A DNA stretch of 48,013 nt from an uncultured Bacilli bacterium (GCA_947629255.1 CANRDF010000005.1:1-48013), one strand, 5' to 3'. Positions 34,481-41,714 are shown, counted from the stretch's first letter. Translations and numbers: made by a program. The notes: generated by a model not told the origin, from the sequence alone.

Positions 34481-35332
34481 CTACGTTTAGTTGGAATTAT
34501 CATTTTTACAATAGTATGTATTTTGTTAGTAAGTGGAGTCATACTTTATAGAACGTTTGCCATCTTTGAAGTAAAAACAAATCAAAATATTATTAATGGT
34601 GAGGTTCAAGGGATGGGAGACTTAGAGTTTGCTTTTTATGTAGATGGTAAAATAGATAAAAAAGTTCCTGCAAAAGATACTGGATATACACTTAATACAG
34701 AAAAAAGTAAATGTATTGATATGACAACGGGAAATCAATCAAGTAATATTTCATGGGATAACGAAAGATGGGAAGCCCATTTAAAAAATATAACAACGAC
34801 AAAAACAAAATGTTATTTATACTTTGATAAACTTTATGTAGATAGCACATTAAATGCAGAAGATGGCAGTATAGGACCAATACCAGATCTTGGAAATGAA
34901 TTAGTAGCCATTACTTTTGATGAAGAAAATGGTCATGCCCTAAAAGCAGATTTAACAAGCAAATGGTATGATTATTCGAAACAGAAATGGGCAAATGCAG
35001 TTATATTAAGAACGAAAGAAGATTATGAAGTAGGGGAAGTTATACCCGAAGAAAATATTGAAAGTTATTTTGTATGGATCCCAAGATATGAATATCAAAT
35101 TTGGAATGGAGAATACGAAACTAATCAATTTACAACACAAGAACAATTAGGTGAATTAGCTGATTCAACACAAAAAACAGAATTAAATCAGCAGAAATCT
35201 ATTAATATTCAATTTGTAACAAAGAATGACATAATAAAGAAAGGAAGTACAATTGGGTCATGGCTCACTCATCCAGCATTTATAAGTTTTGATAGTAATG
35301 GTTTCTGGGTCGGAAAATCCGTATATGTCTAA
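34481..35332 (+). pseudogene. Second surface-protein gene, truncated at both ends
   Basis: The frame opens after a TGA at 34478 with no ATG and reads directly into VGIIIFTIVCILLVSGVILYRTFAIFEVKTNQNII, the same membrane leader as in the gene at 2602 (also near-identical in DNA). The first 10-15 residues are missing; a TTG at 34523 is a poor start. The outer part differs from the first copy, ending with HPAFISFDSNGFWVGKSVYV. Relatives continue well beyond the FWVGK point, so the 3' end was lost where the prophage begins. Probably not functional. Confidence 0.7.
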
Positions 35333-35386
35333 AACATCAATGTTTATCGTACTTCATAAAATTTATTACTCACAAAATACTCAATT

Positions 35387-36565
35387 TTAGAAAAATTTTG
35401 ATATATCTTCAACGATTTTTTGTTTTGTTTTTTCACTTACCATACCATAAGTGTCGATAGTGGTTTTTATATTTTTATGCCTTACTCTATTTTGAATGGC
35501 ATCTAAAGGCACTCCCAATTCTTGCATAAGTGCAACACCACTATGTCTTAAATTATATATCACCATTTTAGGATTGTCAGTTTTTTCTTGGTATTTAGAA
35601 AAAACTCTATTGATTAAATCATCACTATATGGATTCATTGTTTGAAAATTACAAAAAATCGGCGTTTCTTGTGTTATTTCCACTTCAAAGTGTTCTTCAC
35701 ACCATTTTCTAAATTCTAATATTTCATCAATAATTTGCTGTGGAACAGTTAAAATATCTTTTGAATTATCAGTTTTGGTTCTTTCGGAAATGATACAATG
35801 TTTTGCCATATTAGAAGTAATCATAATGGCTTTTCTATCAACTAATACTTTTTTATATTGTAATGCTCTTACTTCACCAATTCTAGCTGATAATGCGTAG
35901 TCTAAATTTACCAGAAGATGTATTAGTCTAGCTTTGTAAGATGTTAATAAATCACTGGCATCAAAATCTTCTTCACAAGCCTTTCTAAATTTATCTACTT
36001 CTAATGGCGTCCAAATTTGATGAATAACTTTTGATCTTGGAAATTGATTGATTTCTAATAAAGGTGATTCATCAATAATTTTTCTTTTAACTAACCAATT
36101 AAAAAATGTTCTAATCTCACGAAGAGTAGATACTTTACTGCTAGAGGTATTATTTCTTTTATCAATTTCAATTTTTAACTGTAACATATCTTCTTTGTTT
36201 ATTAAGAAAATTTTTTTATTACCATATTTCTTAATTAAATAACTTTGACCAATATACCTTTTACATAATAAGGTACGTTCAGCTAAATTCATGTTATACT
36301 TGCAGTCATACATGTATTTTTCAAAAGCTTCTTTTACAGTCGTTTTGTTATTGATAGAGTAGGAAAATCTTTTTTGAATTGTAGGATCAGTTTGAATTTT
36401 TCTAGCTGTTTTAATATCAAGAATTTTTTCACCATTTCTTTTTCCATCTATTGTTGATACTGAACTTCTTTTTCCATCAATAAACATGTCGACTATATAA
36501 TTTCCATTTTTTATATTTTGTTTGATACCAGGATATTTGGTATTTCTATAAACTTTTTTATCCAT
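35387..36565 (-). CDS. Phage tyrosine integrase
   Basis: 392 residues from ATG 36565 (GGAGAG seven bases upstream). It catalyses phage integration and excision. Layout: N-terminal arm-binding part, SAM-like core-binding domain (about 75-165), catalytic domain with Arg in LSARIGEVRAL (about 228), Lys in ERTKTDNS, the RHS of YNLRHSGVALM (Arg about 340), His in RVRHKNIKTT (363) and the nucleophile Tyr in TIDTYG (373). The usual His of the HxLR motif is a Tyr here. It lies next to the attachment junction and faces out of the prophage. Its own promoter may be TTGGAG-17-TATACT in the region at 36605-36634. Confidence 0.95.
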   Translation of the reverse strand: MDKKVYRNTKYPGIKQNIKNGNYIVDMFIDGKRSSVSTIDGKRNGEKILDIKTARKIQTDPTIQKRFSYSINNKTTVKEAFEKYMYDCKYNMNLAERTLLCKRYIGQSYLIKKYGNKKIFLINKEDMLQLKIEIDKRNNTSSSKVSTLREIRTFFNWLVKRKIIDESPLLEINQFPRSKVIHQIWTPLEVDKFRKACEEDFDASDLLTSYKARLIHLLVNLDYALSARIGEVRALQYKKVLVDRKAIMITSNMAKHCIISERTKTDNSKDILTVPQQIIDEILEFRKWCEEHFEVEITQETPIFCNFQTMNPYSDDLINRVFSKYQEKTDNPKMVIYNLRHSGVALMQELGVPLDAIQNRVRHKNIKTTIDTYGMVSEKTKQKIVEDISKFF

Positions 36566-36582
36566 TTTTAATCTCTCCATTC

Positions 36583-36611
36583 TTTACTTTAATTATTTTT
36601 TTTAGTATAAT
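36583..36611 (+). promoter_or_regulatory. Rightward promoter of the ncRNA candidate
   Basis: TTTACT (36583-36588), 17 bp, TATAAT (36606-36611). The opposite strand carries an integrase promoter overlapping the same region (TTGGAG-17-TATACT). Confidence 0.6.
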
Positions 36612-36668
36612 GGAGACATAGAGAAACTCCAATTGACGTTGTGGTTTTTCTTAGGGGACTATGTCTCC
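36612..36668. repeat. 10-bp inverted repeat between integrase and TPR gene
   Basis: GGAGACATAG (36612-36621) and CTATGTCTCC (36659-36668) are perfect inverted copies 37 bp apart. The left copy lies in the spacer of the leftward integrase promoter and just after the rightward -10. Either operators or an RNA stem. Confidence 0.7.
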
Positions 36669-36708
36669 GTACCCTTACTTGTTCGTAGCAAGTAGGGGAT
36701 TTTTTATT
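36618..36708 (+). ncRNA. Candidate phage small RNA
   Basis: About 90 nt from the predicted start after TATAAT (36606-36611) to a strong terminator (36672-36706). No open frame with a ribosome site is seen. It runs against both neighbours (integrase and TPR gene are on the minus strand). The promoter spacing, lack of coding and terminator together support an RNA gene; no known family was recognised. Confidence 0.5.
36671..36706 (+). terminator. Strong intrinsic terminator of the RNA candidate
   Basis: CCCTTACTTG and CAAGTAGGGG pair around a seven-base loop, followed by ATTTTTTATT on the plus strand. Confidence 0.85.
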
Positions 36709-37498
36709 CTTCTAATATTTCACCAGTTGTTAAATCATATAAATATGTTTCTTGTAAATTATATCTTGGTCTTTTAATGTTCTTTGATACATATTTTTTA
36801 CCAAGCACTTCAAATTCTTTGTAATTGTTTATCATTTTTTTTAAATCTTCTTTATATTTCAAATTTTTATCATTTATACCGTCAGTTAAATATTTTATGG
36901 CTTCATCAATGTTGTTTTTATGATAATAAATTTGTGCTATTAGAGAATACGGTTGGAAATATCTTTTTTCACTCGGTATTGATAAAGAGGTCATTGCACA
37001 AGATAGTGCTTTATCATATTCTAAATTTTCATCATATTTCATGGCTAAAATACTATAAAATAAATTAATTTGATAGCCTAAGATATCTTTATCATTTGTA
37101 GTATATTTAAGCGGTTTATCATAAAAGTTTTTACTAGATAAATATGTATTTATATAATGTATAGTGATATCATTATATAACGATCCTAATCGATTATATG
37201 CTAAAGCTAGCAAAAAGAGCTCACATTCACTCGGATTTTCTTTATTGCAGCAATTTATAACGTATTTAAATCTATCTTTATAATTTGTGTTTTTTATAAA
37301 ATCCATTACTTGGGAGTTATTAAAATAATTTCCAAAAAAGTGATATTCATAATTGATAATTTCTTCAGCTATATATAAACTGTTTTCAAATTTATCATTG
37401 CGACTATAATTCATAATCTTTTTTGATTTCTTTGGTTTAAAATTTATAATAGCAAAAATGATTATCAAAATCGCTAAGATAGTAAATATAGCTTTCAT
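36704..37498 (-). CDS. Membrane-anchored TPR-like protein in the repressor operon
   Basis: 264 residues from ATG 37498, two bases after the repressor stop. One N-terminal membrane helix (AIFTILAILIIIFAIINF), then mostly helical repeats; the part YDKALSCAMTSLSIP...YSLIAQIYYHKNNIDEAIKYLTDGI has the TPR pattern. It is read with the repressor and hence in the lysogen, so it is a candidate lysogenic-conversion gene, such as a superinfection or defence function (inference). A longer TTG-start form overlapping the repressor is possible. Confidence 0.65.
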   Translation of the reverse strand: MKAIFTILAILIIIFAIINFKPKKSKKIMNYSRNDKFENSLYIAEEIINYEYHFFGNYFNNSQVMDFIKNTNYKDRFKYVINCCNKENPSECELFLLALAYNRLGSLYNDITIHYINTYLSSKNFYDKPLKYTTNDKDILGYQINLFYSILAMKYDENLEYDKALSCAMTSLSIPSEKRYFQPYSLIAQIYYHKNNIDEAIKYLTDGINDKNLKYKEDLKKMINNYKEFEVLGKKYVSKNIKRPRYNLQETYLYDLTTGEILEE

Positions 37499-37499
37499 A

Positions 37500-38225
37500 C
37501 TATAATCTAGTCCTTTTTTCTCTGGCAATTCCAATTATCTTCACAGGCAGCTTTTCAATTTGTTCTATACTATAAAATGTTGGCTTATAACCATCGCTAT
37601 TGTTTAGGTTACCTGGTATAAGTGTAAGTCCTGCTTCAGATATAGATACATTTTTAAACGTAGCATCATCTCCATTTACCATAACAGCACAATCTTTATT
37701 ATTAGCTATGGAATAATCATCAGTATGTTCAAAAATGACTATGTCTTTCTCGTTGTACTTCGGTTCCATTGAATCGCCACTTATTTTTAATCCATAAAAT
37801 TCCTTTCCACCTCTAGTCCATTCTTCTGGTATATCAACATATTCAAGTATGTCTTGTTGAGCATTTATTGGTACACCTGCTTTGATAGTGCCTAAAACTG
37901 GAATTTTTACATTTTGATGTGACAATTCAACTGGTTTTGCGTTGTCAAAACATAAATCATCTATAAATCTGATTGGTTCATTATCATCAATATATTCTGG
38001 AATCTCATTATTATCTGCTTTAATTCTTTCATCTTGATATCCAGCCAAATAAACAACATCACAACCAAATATTTCAGAACATTTAAATAACAATTCTAAA
38101 CTTGGCATATTTTGACCGTTTTCCCAATTTGCAACATTAGATCTACTAGTATTTAATTTTTTTGCGAGTTGTTCTTGAGTCAATCCTAAACGTTTGCGTT
38201 CTGCAGCAAAAACATTATTTTTCAT
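37500..38225 (-). CDS. CI-like phage repressor with S24/LexA-type peptidase domain
   Basis: 241 residues from ATG 38225 (AAGGAGG six bases upstream). N-terminal XRE helix-turn-helix (1-60: FAAERKRLGLTQEQLAKKLNTSRSNVANWENGQNMPSL), then a LexA-like domain: cleavage pair Ala116-Gly117 (TIKAGVPI), catalytic Ser152 (SGDSMEP) and Lys191 (DDATFKNV). It keeps the prophage silent and should cleave itself upon RecA activation after DNA damage. Divergent from the Cro-like gene. Confidence 0.95.
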   Translation of the reverse strand: MKNNVFAAERKRLGLTQEQLAKKLNTSRSNVANWENGQNMPSLELLFKCSEIFGCDVVYLAGYQDERIKADNNEIPEYIDDNEPIRFIDDLCFDNAKPVELSHQNVKIPVLGTIKAGVPINAQQDILEYVDIPEEWTRGGKEFYGLKISGDSMEPKYNEKDIVIFEHTDDYSIANNKDCAVMVNGDDATFKNVSISEAGLTLIPGNLNNSDGYKPTFYSIEQIEKLPVKIIGIAREKRTRL

Positions 38226-38243
38226 TACCAACCTCCTTCGTTG

Positions 38244-38272
38244 TCAATATAATAGCACATTTTTGACATTAA
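38244..38272 (-). promoter_or_regulatory. Repressor promoter
   Basis: On the minus strand TTGTTT, 17 bp, TATTAT lies upstream of the repressor ATG. TTGAC/GTCAA words cluster here and over the facing Cro promoter, as expected for a shared operator region. Confidence 0.45.
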
Positions 38273-38297
38273 AACAAACATTTTTTAAAAAAAGTAT

Positions 38298-38327
38298 TGA
38301 CAGTATCACGGACAATATGATAACATA
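38298..38327 (+). promoter_or_regulatory. Early rightward promoter with operator-like repeat
   Basis: TTGACA (38298-38303), 18 bp, TAACAT. The word GACAGTATCACGGACAAT (38299-38316) overlaps it and recurs as GTCAGTAAAACGGACAAT at 38542-38559 (14 of 18 bases), within the end of the Cro-like gene. These are candidate repressor/Cro operators. Confidence 0.6.
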
Positions 38328-38349
38328 CAGTTATGAGAGGAGGAAAAAA

Positions 38350-38580
38350 ATGAGAGACATTCTAATAAAATGTAGAAAAAAGAAAAAACTGACACAAGAA
38401 AATATAAGTAAAATGTTGGGAATTGGACGTTCTACTTATAATGCTTATGAATTAGGCACAATTAACCCACCACTGAAAATTGCTTTAAAGATAAAAGAAA
38501 TACTAAATTATAAAAATGATGATATTTTTTTAATACAAAATGTCAGTAAAACGGACAATTCATCACCAAATGATAGTTAA
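38350..38580 (+). CDS. Cro-like XRE regulator
   Basis: 76 residues from ATG 38350 with AGAGGAGG upstream. A single XRE domain (LIKCRKKKKLTQENISKMLGIGRSTYNAYELGTINPPLKIALKIKEILNYK) and a short polar tail. First gene of the early rightward operon and divergent from the repressor, the Cro position. A second operator-like word lies in its last codons. Confidence 0.88.
   Translation: MRDILIKCRKKKKLTQENISKMLGIGRSTYNAYELGTINPPLKIALKIKEILNYKNDDIFLIQNVSKTDNSSPNDS
38561..38579 (+). repeat. 19-bp direct repeat (left) around the inverted-repeat element
   Basis: CATCACCAAATGATAGTTA; identical copy at 38845-38863. Together they bracket the 38594-38834 element at 10-14 bp distance on each side. Confidence 0.85.
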
Positions 38581-38593
38581 TAAAAAAAGAAAT

Positions 38594-38834
38594 CCTAGAT
38601 ATTCAATAAGGGATAAATAAAAAAAATCAAAACAAATCTTAAGACTTGTTTTGATTAGTAGAGTTGTTTGAACCATAATTGTTTATAACAGTTATGTGAA
38701 TACTTATCAATGGGCTGACAAGCATTTCTAACAACTTTAATAAAAACTGCTTCTCAAAATCATCTCCTTTCTATACCAATTATAGATGTGTTTTGATAAA
38801 AAGCAATTCATTTATCTCTTGTTGAGTATCTAGG
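38594..38834 (-). other. Inverted-repeat element with a leftward small transcription unit
   Basis: Arms CCTAGATATTCAATAAGGGA+TAAAT (38594-38618) and 38810-38834 pair over 25 bp; the three differences all allow G-U pairs. On the minus strand TTGCTT (38806-38801), 16 bp, TATAAT (38784-38779) is a promoter, AAAGGAG follows at about 38766-38760, and a terminator lies at 38656-38616. The transcript of about 150 nt has no long intact frame; restoring one base in a T run would give a 35-residue peptide. It may be a small RNA, a decayed small gene, or a MITE-like insertion (flanking 19-bp direct repeats). Confidence 0.55.
38616..38656 (-). terminator. Leftward intrinsic terminator inside the element
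   Basis: AATCAAAACAA (38625-38635) and TTGTTTTGATT (38646-38656) pair, with TCTTAAGA at the tip; on the minus strand a run of T residues follows. Confidence 0.75.
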
Positions 38835-38844
38835 AGAAGAGAAA

Positions 38845-38863
38845 CATCACCAAATGATAGTTA
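38845..38863 (+). repeat. 19-bp direct repeat (right)
   Basis: Second copy of CATCACCAAATGATAGTTA, just before the Shine-Dalgarno of the 27-residue gene. Confidence 0.85.
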
Positions 38864-38878
38864 GAAAGGAGAGAGAAT

Positions 38879-38962
38879 ATGGAAGTAATTACAATTAAAT
38901 CAAACAAATTTATAGTAAATTGTGATGGCACTATAATTATCCGAAAAAAAGAAATTAGATAG
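38879..38962 (+). CDS. Very small phage protein
   Basis: 27 residues (MEVITIKSNKFIVNCDGTII...), with AGAAAGGAG at the right distance from the ATG. It looks like two beta strands with a GT turn. No family recognised; supported by its ribosome site and place in the early operon. Confidence 0.5.
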   Translation: MEVITIKSNKFIVNCDGTIIIRKKEIR

Positions 38963-38985
38963 TGAGAATATCTAATTTCAAAAGA

Positions 38986-39210
38986 TTATCTTTTAGGAAC
39001 TGTTTTGGAATTAATATGAATTAATTCGACATGTCCACAATTTCTACATACTGTTGCTACAACTGGTATAAAATTATTTAAATTTGGAGTAACTTGATCA
39101 TTATCAGTTTTAATACATACTAATCCATAGCATGTATTCTCGTTACCTAAAACTCCAATATCGTTACTATTGCAGTGTGGACAATTTTTAATTTCATAGT
39201 TGATATCCAT
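38986..39210 (-). CDS. Small zinc-ribbon protein
   Basis: 74 residues from ATG 39210 (GGAAAGGAG 11 bases upstream). Two Cys pairs, NCPHCNSNDIG and VCRNCGHVE, form a zinc ribbon with a middle beta part (CYGLVCIKTDN). It is on the opposite strand to the early operon, so it is probably expressed apart from it. Function unknown. Confidence 0.65.
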   Translation of the reverse strand: MDINYEIKNCPHCNSNDIGVLGNENTCYGLVCIKTDNDQVTPNLNNFIPVVATVCRNCGHVELIHINSKTVPKR

Positions 39211-39319
39211 GTAATGACACACTCCTTTCCAATTAAATATTCTAAAGGAGTAGAAAAAGATAGTCAATTAAAAAAAGAAAACAAATCCACAACGTCAAAA
39301 AAAGAAAGGAGTGAAACTT

Positions 39320-39538
39320 ATGCAATACTATACACCAAAAGAAATTGCCAAATTCACCGGATATTCAAGGGATAAATGCTACAAAATTATAGCTGACTTA
39401 AATGATGAGTTAAAAAGAGAATATCCAAATCAAATTATATTTAGTGCAAAAATCCCAATCTGGTATTGGGAAAAGAAAACTATGGGAATAGAAGGGAAGA
39501 AAGAAAATGAAGAAATTGAAGTTGAAACAAGAAGTTAA
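39320..39538 (+). CDS. Excisionase-like small DNA-binding protein
   Basis: 72 residues from ATG 39320 (AAAGGAG eight bases upstream). YYTPKEIAKFTGYSRDKCYKIIADLNDELKREYPN has the excisionase/MerR-like helix-turn-helix pattern, with IPIWYWEKKTMG after it. Such small proteins act in excision or in early regulation. The next small membrane gene overlaps its end by 32 bases. Confidence 0.65.
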   Translation: MQYYTPKEIAKFTGYSRDKCYKIIADLNDELKREYPNQIIFSAKIPIWYWEKKTMGIEGKKENEEIEVETRS

Positions 39539-39680
39539 AGATGTAATTGAAAAAGCATTTATAATTTTCATTCTTGCAAGTTTAGTTATCGTTGGACTAG
39601 AGGGAATGAGAATAAGTGCTAAAAATTATAACAATCAACAAAAAATGACTGAATCAGTCGCAATGAAACAGTCAAAATAA
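39507..39680 (+). CDS. Small single-pass membrane protein
   Basis: 57 residues: a basic start, one membrane helix (AFIIFILASLVIVGLEGM), and a polar end. GGGAAGAAAG lies upstream of the ATG. Overlaps the previous gene in another frame. Function unknown. Confidence 0.55.
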   Translation: MKKLKLKQEVKDVIEKAFIIFILASLVIVGLEGMRISAKNYNNQQKMTESVAMKQSK

Positions 39681-39698
39681 AAAATTTAAAAAAATAAA

Positions 39699-39732
39699 TT
39701 TTCAATTAAATTATATCAAATTTAATTGAAAA
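39699..39732. repeat. 14-bp-arm AT palindrome before the replication genes
   Basis: TTCAATTAAATT (39701-39712) and AATTTAATTGAA (39719-39730), extended by two more pairs outwards, around a six-base loop. On the minus strand it is followed by T-rich DNA, on the plus strand it is not. It may be an operator or leftward terminator. Confidence 0.6.
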
Positions 39733-39771
39733 AGTCAAAAATGGGAGGGAGTGAAATGGGTATGGTGTTAT

Positions 39772-40551
39772 ATGAATAAAGATAGTTTAATCTTTTATCT
39801 TTCTCAATATGAGGCTATCAAAACTTTAAATAATGAGCAGTTGGGAAGATTATTTCGAGCACTATTTGAAAAACAACTACAAAACAACTCAAAAACAACT
39901 GAAAAAGAGGTTGTTTTAGAAGATGACATAAAAATTGCCTTTAACTTCATAAACAACCAATTGGTTATTGACAAAAACAAATATACAAAAAAGTGCGAAA
40001 CAAACCGAAATAACGGGAAAAAAGGCGGTGCACCACTTGGAAATAAAAACGCATTAAAACAACCAAAACAACCCAAACAACCAAACGGGTTAAAAAACAA
40101 CCCTAATGATAATGAAAATGATAATGAAAATGATAATGATAATGATAATGATAATGATAATGATAATGATTATAAAAATATATCTACTACTACTCCTACT
40201 ATAAAACGCGCACAAGAGAATTTATTTGAATTTATCGAAAACGTTTTTGGAAGAACTTTAAGTGGGAGTGAATTTGAAGTTATTAGTCAATGGGAAGATA
40301 ACGAACTTACAAGATATGCAATTAAACAAGCAGAACTTGCACGTGCTTTTAATGTAAAGTACATTGAAAGAATTTTGTTTAATTACAAAAAAGAAAATAT
40401 TGAAACAGTCACTCAAGCAGAAGAAAGAGACCGAAGGTGGCAAGAACAAAACGATAATTCGAAGAAAAACTATAGCAAAAAAAAGACAGTTCAAGAAGAA
40501 TTGAAAGAAATGAAAGAAAAAATCAAGGAAGGAAAAGAAAATTATGAGTAA
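39772..40551 (+). CDS. Phage replication-initiation-like protein with a variable Asn-Asp linker
   Basis: About 259 residues. The N-terminal 80 (MNKDSLIFYLSQYEAIKTLNNEQLGRLFRALFE...FNFINNQLVIDKNKYTKKCETNRNNG) match the DUF6291-type phage domain. A linker of KQPKQPKQPN and repeated Asn-Asp/Asn-Glu follows, then a DnaD-like helical end (LFEFIENVFGRTLSGSEFEVISQWEDNELTRYAIKQAELARAFNVKYIERILFNYKKENIETVTQAEER). Such proteins open the phage origin and recruit the helicase loader, which is the next gene (overlap eight bases). The start is uncertain: a GTG at 39751 is close to GGGAGGGA. Confidence 0.75.
   Translation: MNKDSLIFYLSQYEAIKTLNNEQLGRLFRALFEKQLQNNSKTTEKEVVLEDDIKIAFNFINNQLVIDKNKYTKKCETNRNNGKKGGAPLGNKNALKQPKQPKQPNGLKNNPNDNENDNENDNDNDNDNDNDNDYKNISTTTPTIKRAQENLFEFIENVFGRTLSGSEFEVISQWEDNELTRYAIKQAELARAFNVKYIERILFNYKKENIETVTQAEERDRRWQEQNDNSKKNYSKKKTVQEELKEMKEKIKEGKENYE
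40105..40170 (+). repeat. Hexanucleotide repeat AATGAT/AATGAA in the replication gene
   Basis: Eleven six-base units coding Asn-Asp or Asn-Glu pairs. The length can change in steps of two residues without breaking the frame. Confidence 0.9.
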
Positions 40552-41092
40552 AGAAAATATAGTAGATTTAGTAGGATTAATCGACTTAAATTATAAGGGT
40601 TTTGTTAAAGACACAAATGCGTTTGTAAAACAGTGGTATGAAATTCTATATCAATATGACTTCGAAGATGTAAACAAAAGACTTCACGAATGTATGGCAA
40701 TGGAACAATTTCAATATCAACCACCAACACTTGATTACTTGATAAGAGACTTAAGAAAAATCCAAGACAAAGTCGATTTTACAAAACCAGTTTATTGGTG
40801 CTCTATTTGCAATCGGTGTTTTAATGACAAACAAGTATATCAAAAACATTTTGATAGATGTTCCAGTGTAAGATACATTCTTAAGCAAACAAAAAAATAT
40901 TGTGGGAAAGAGTTAGATAAAAGAAGTTTATATACGATGCCAGATGAAGAATTTGAATTAAGATATCAAAAATTACTTTTATTTATTCATGAGAAAACAG
41001 ATAGAAATTGGGAAAAAGAGTGTATCGAGCATATTTTGAAACCACCATCAGCAGAAGTTGCAAAATCATTCATAAGCAATATGAAAATTTAA
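40544..41092 (+). CDS. Helicase-loader-like phage protein with a zinc finger
   Basis: 182 residues. The N-terminal 70 (LVGLIDLNYKGFVKDTNAFVKQWYEILYQYDFEDVNKRLHECMA...YQPPTLDYLIRDL) resemble the G39P-type loader/inhibitor of phage helicase, with the PPT motif. This is followed by a C2H2-like finger (WCSICNRCFNDKQVYQKHFDRC) and a helical end. It is placed directly after the replication-initiation-like gene. The finger is an unusual addition. Confidence 0.65.
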   Translation: MSKENIVDLVGLIDLNYKGFVKDTNAFVKQWYEILYQYDFEDVNKRLHECMAMEQFQYQPPTLDYLIRDLRKIQDKVDFTKPVYWCSICNRCFNDKQVYQKHFDRCSSVRYILKQTKKYCGKELDKRSLYTMPDEEFELRYQKLLLFIHEKTDRNWEKECIEHILKPPSAEVAKSFISNMKI

Positions 41093-41112
41093 ATAGAAAG
41101 GAGTGGAAAATA

Positions 41113-41415
41113 ATGTTTAATTTTTTGAAAAAATCAAAGTTAGGGTTGGCATTAGAAAATCAAACATTGCGAAAAAGAAATAACACTTTAGAAATGAAAC
41201 TAGAAGAGGCACAAGCTATTAACGGTGCACAGTTACAAAAGTTTTTAGGTGAAAAGGAAGCAAGAAGTACACAACTCGATTATTACACCAAACTTTTAGT
41301 TCGAAGGAATAATCAAATTAAAAAACTTAATAAAGAAATCAAAGATTTAAGAGAGGAGTTAGAAAATGGAAGTCGAAGAATTAGAACAAGAACTAGCAAA
41401 GTCAGAAGCAAGTAG
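41113..41415 (+). CDS. Small coiled-coil phage protein
   Basis: 100 residues from ATG 41113 (AAAGGAG nine bases upstream). Mostly heptad-like helix (LALENQTLRKRNNTLEMKLEEAQ...NNQIKKLNKEIKDLREELENG) and a basic tail. Function unknown. Overlaps the next coiled-coil gene by 50 bases. Confidence 0.65.
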   Translation: MFNFLKKSKLGLALENQTLRKRNNTLEMKLEEAQAINGAQLQKFLGEKEARSTQLDYYTKLLVRRNNQIKKLNKEIKDLREELENGSRRIRTRTSKVRSK

Positions 41416-41587
41416 ACAAGAGCTAAAAAGTAATTATGAACTTTTAAAACCAAAACTACTTGAAAAAGACAGAGAAATATCCTCAATCAAACGAGAGTTT
41501 ACAAATTATAAAAAAAGTACAAGACAGATCATGATTAATCAAGATGAAACAATTCGTCTTTTACAGGAGAAGCTAAATGAAAAGTAG
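41366..41587 (+). CDS. Small coiled-coil phage protein
   Basis: 73 residues, charged helix throughout (ELEQELAKSEASRQELKSNYELLKPKLLEKDREI). GAGGAG precedes the ATG. May pair with the preceding coiled-coil protein (inference). Function unknown. Confidence 0.6.
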   Translation: MEVEELEQELAKSEASRQELKSNYELLKPKLLEKDREISSIKREFTNYKKSTRQIMINQDETIRLLQEKLNEK

Positions 41588-41714
41588 TTTGATTTATGAA
41601 TTTGAAAAAGAATATGAGCATTTTAAACTTTGGAGAGTTTATATAAAGAGGTATGGCAAACAAGTCTTTTTATATAAAACTACTACTCGATATCGCAAAT
41701 CACTAAAAAGATAG
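41577..41714 (+). CDS. Small basic phage protein
   Basis: 45 residues (MKSSLIYEFEKEYEHFKLWRVY... ending RYRKSLKR). AGGAG lies upstream and the start overlaps the previous gene by 11 bases. Function unknown. Confidence 0.55.
   Translation: MKSSLIYEFEKEYEHFKLWRVYIKRYGKQVFLYKTTTRYRKSLKR

Noticed and set aside
36612-36706. tRNA or tmRNA gene
   Set aside because: No T-loop (GTTCRANTC) or acceptor pairing is present; no tRNA-like fold was found anywhere in the window.
38661-38773. Intact small toxin gene in the leftward unit
   Set aside because: The frame after AAAGGAG stops after a few codons; a longer peptide needs a base change, so only a candidate RNA or relic is reported.
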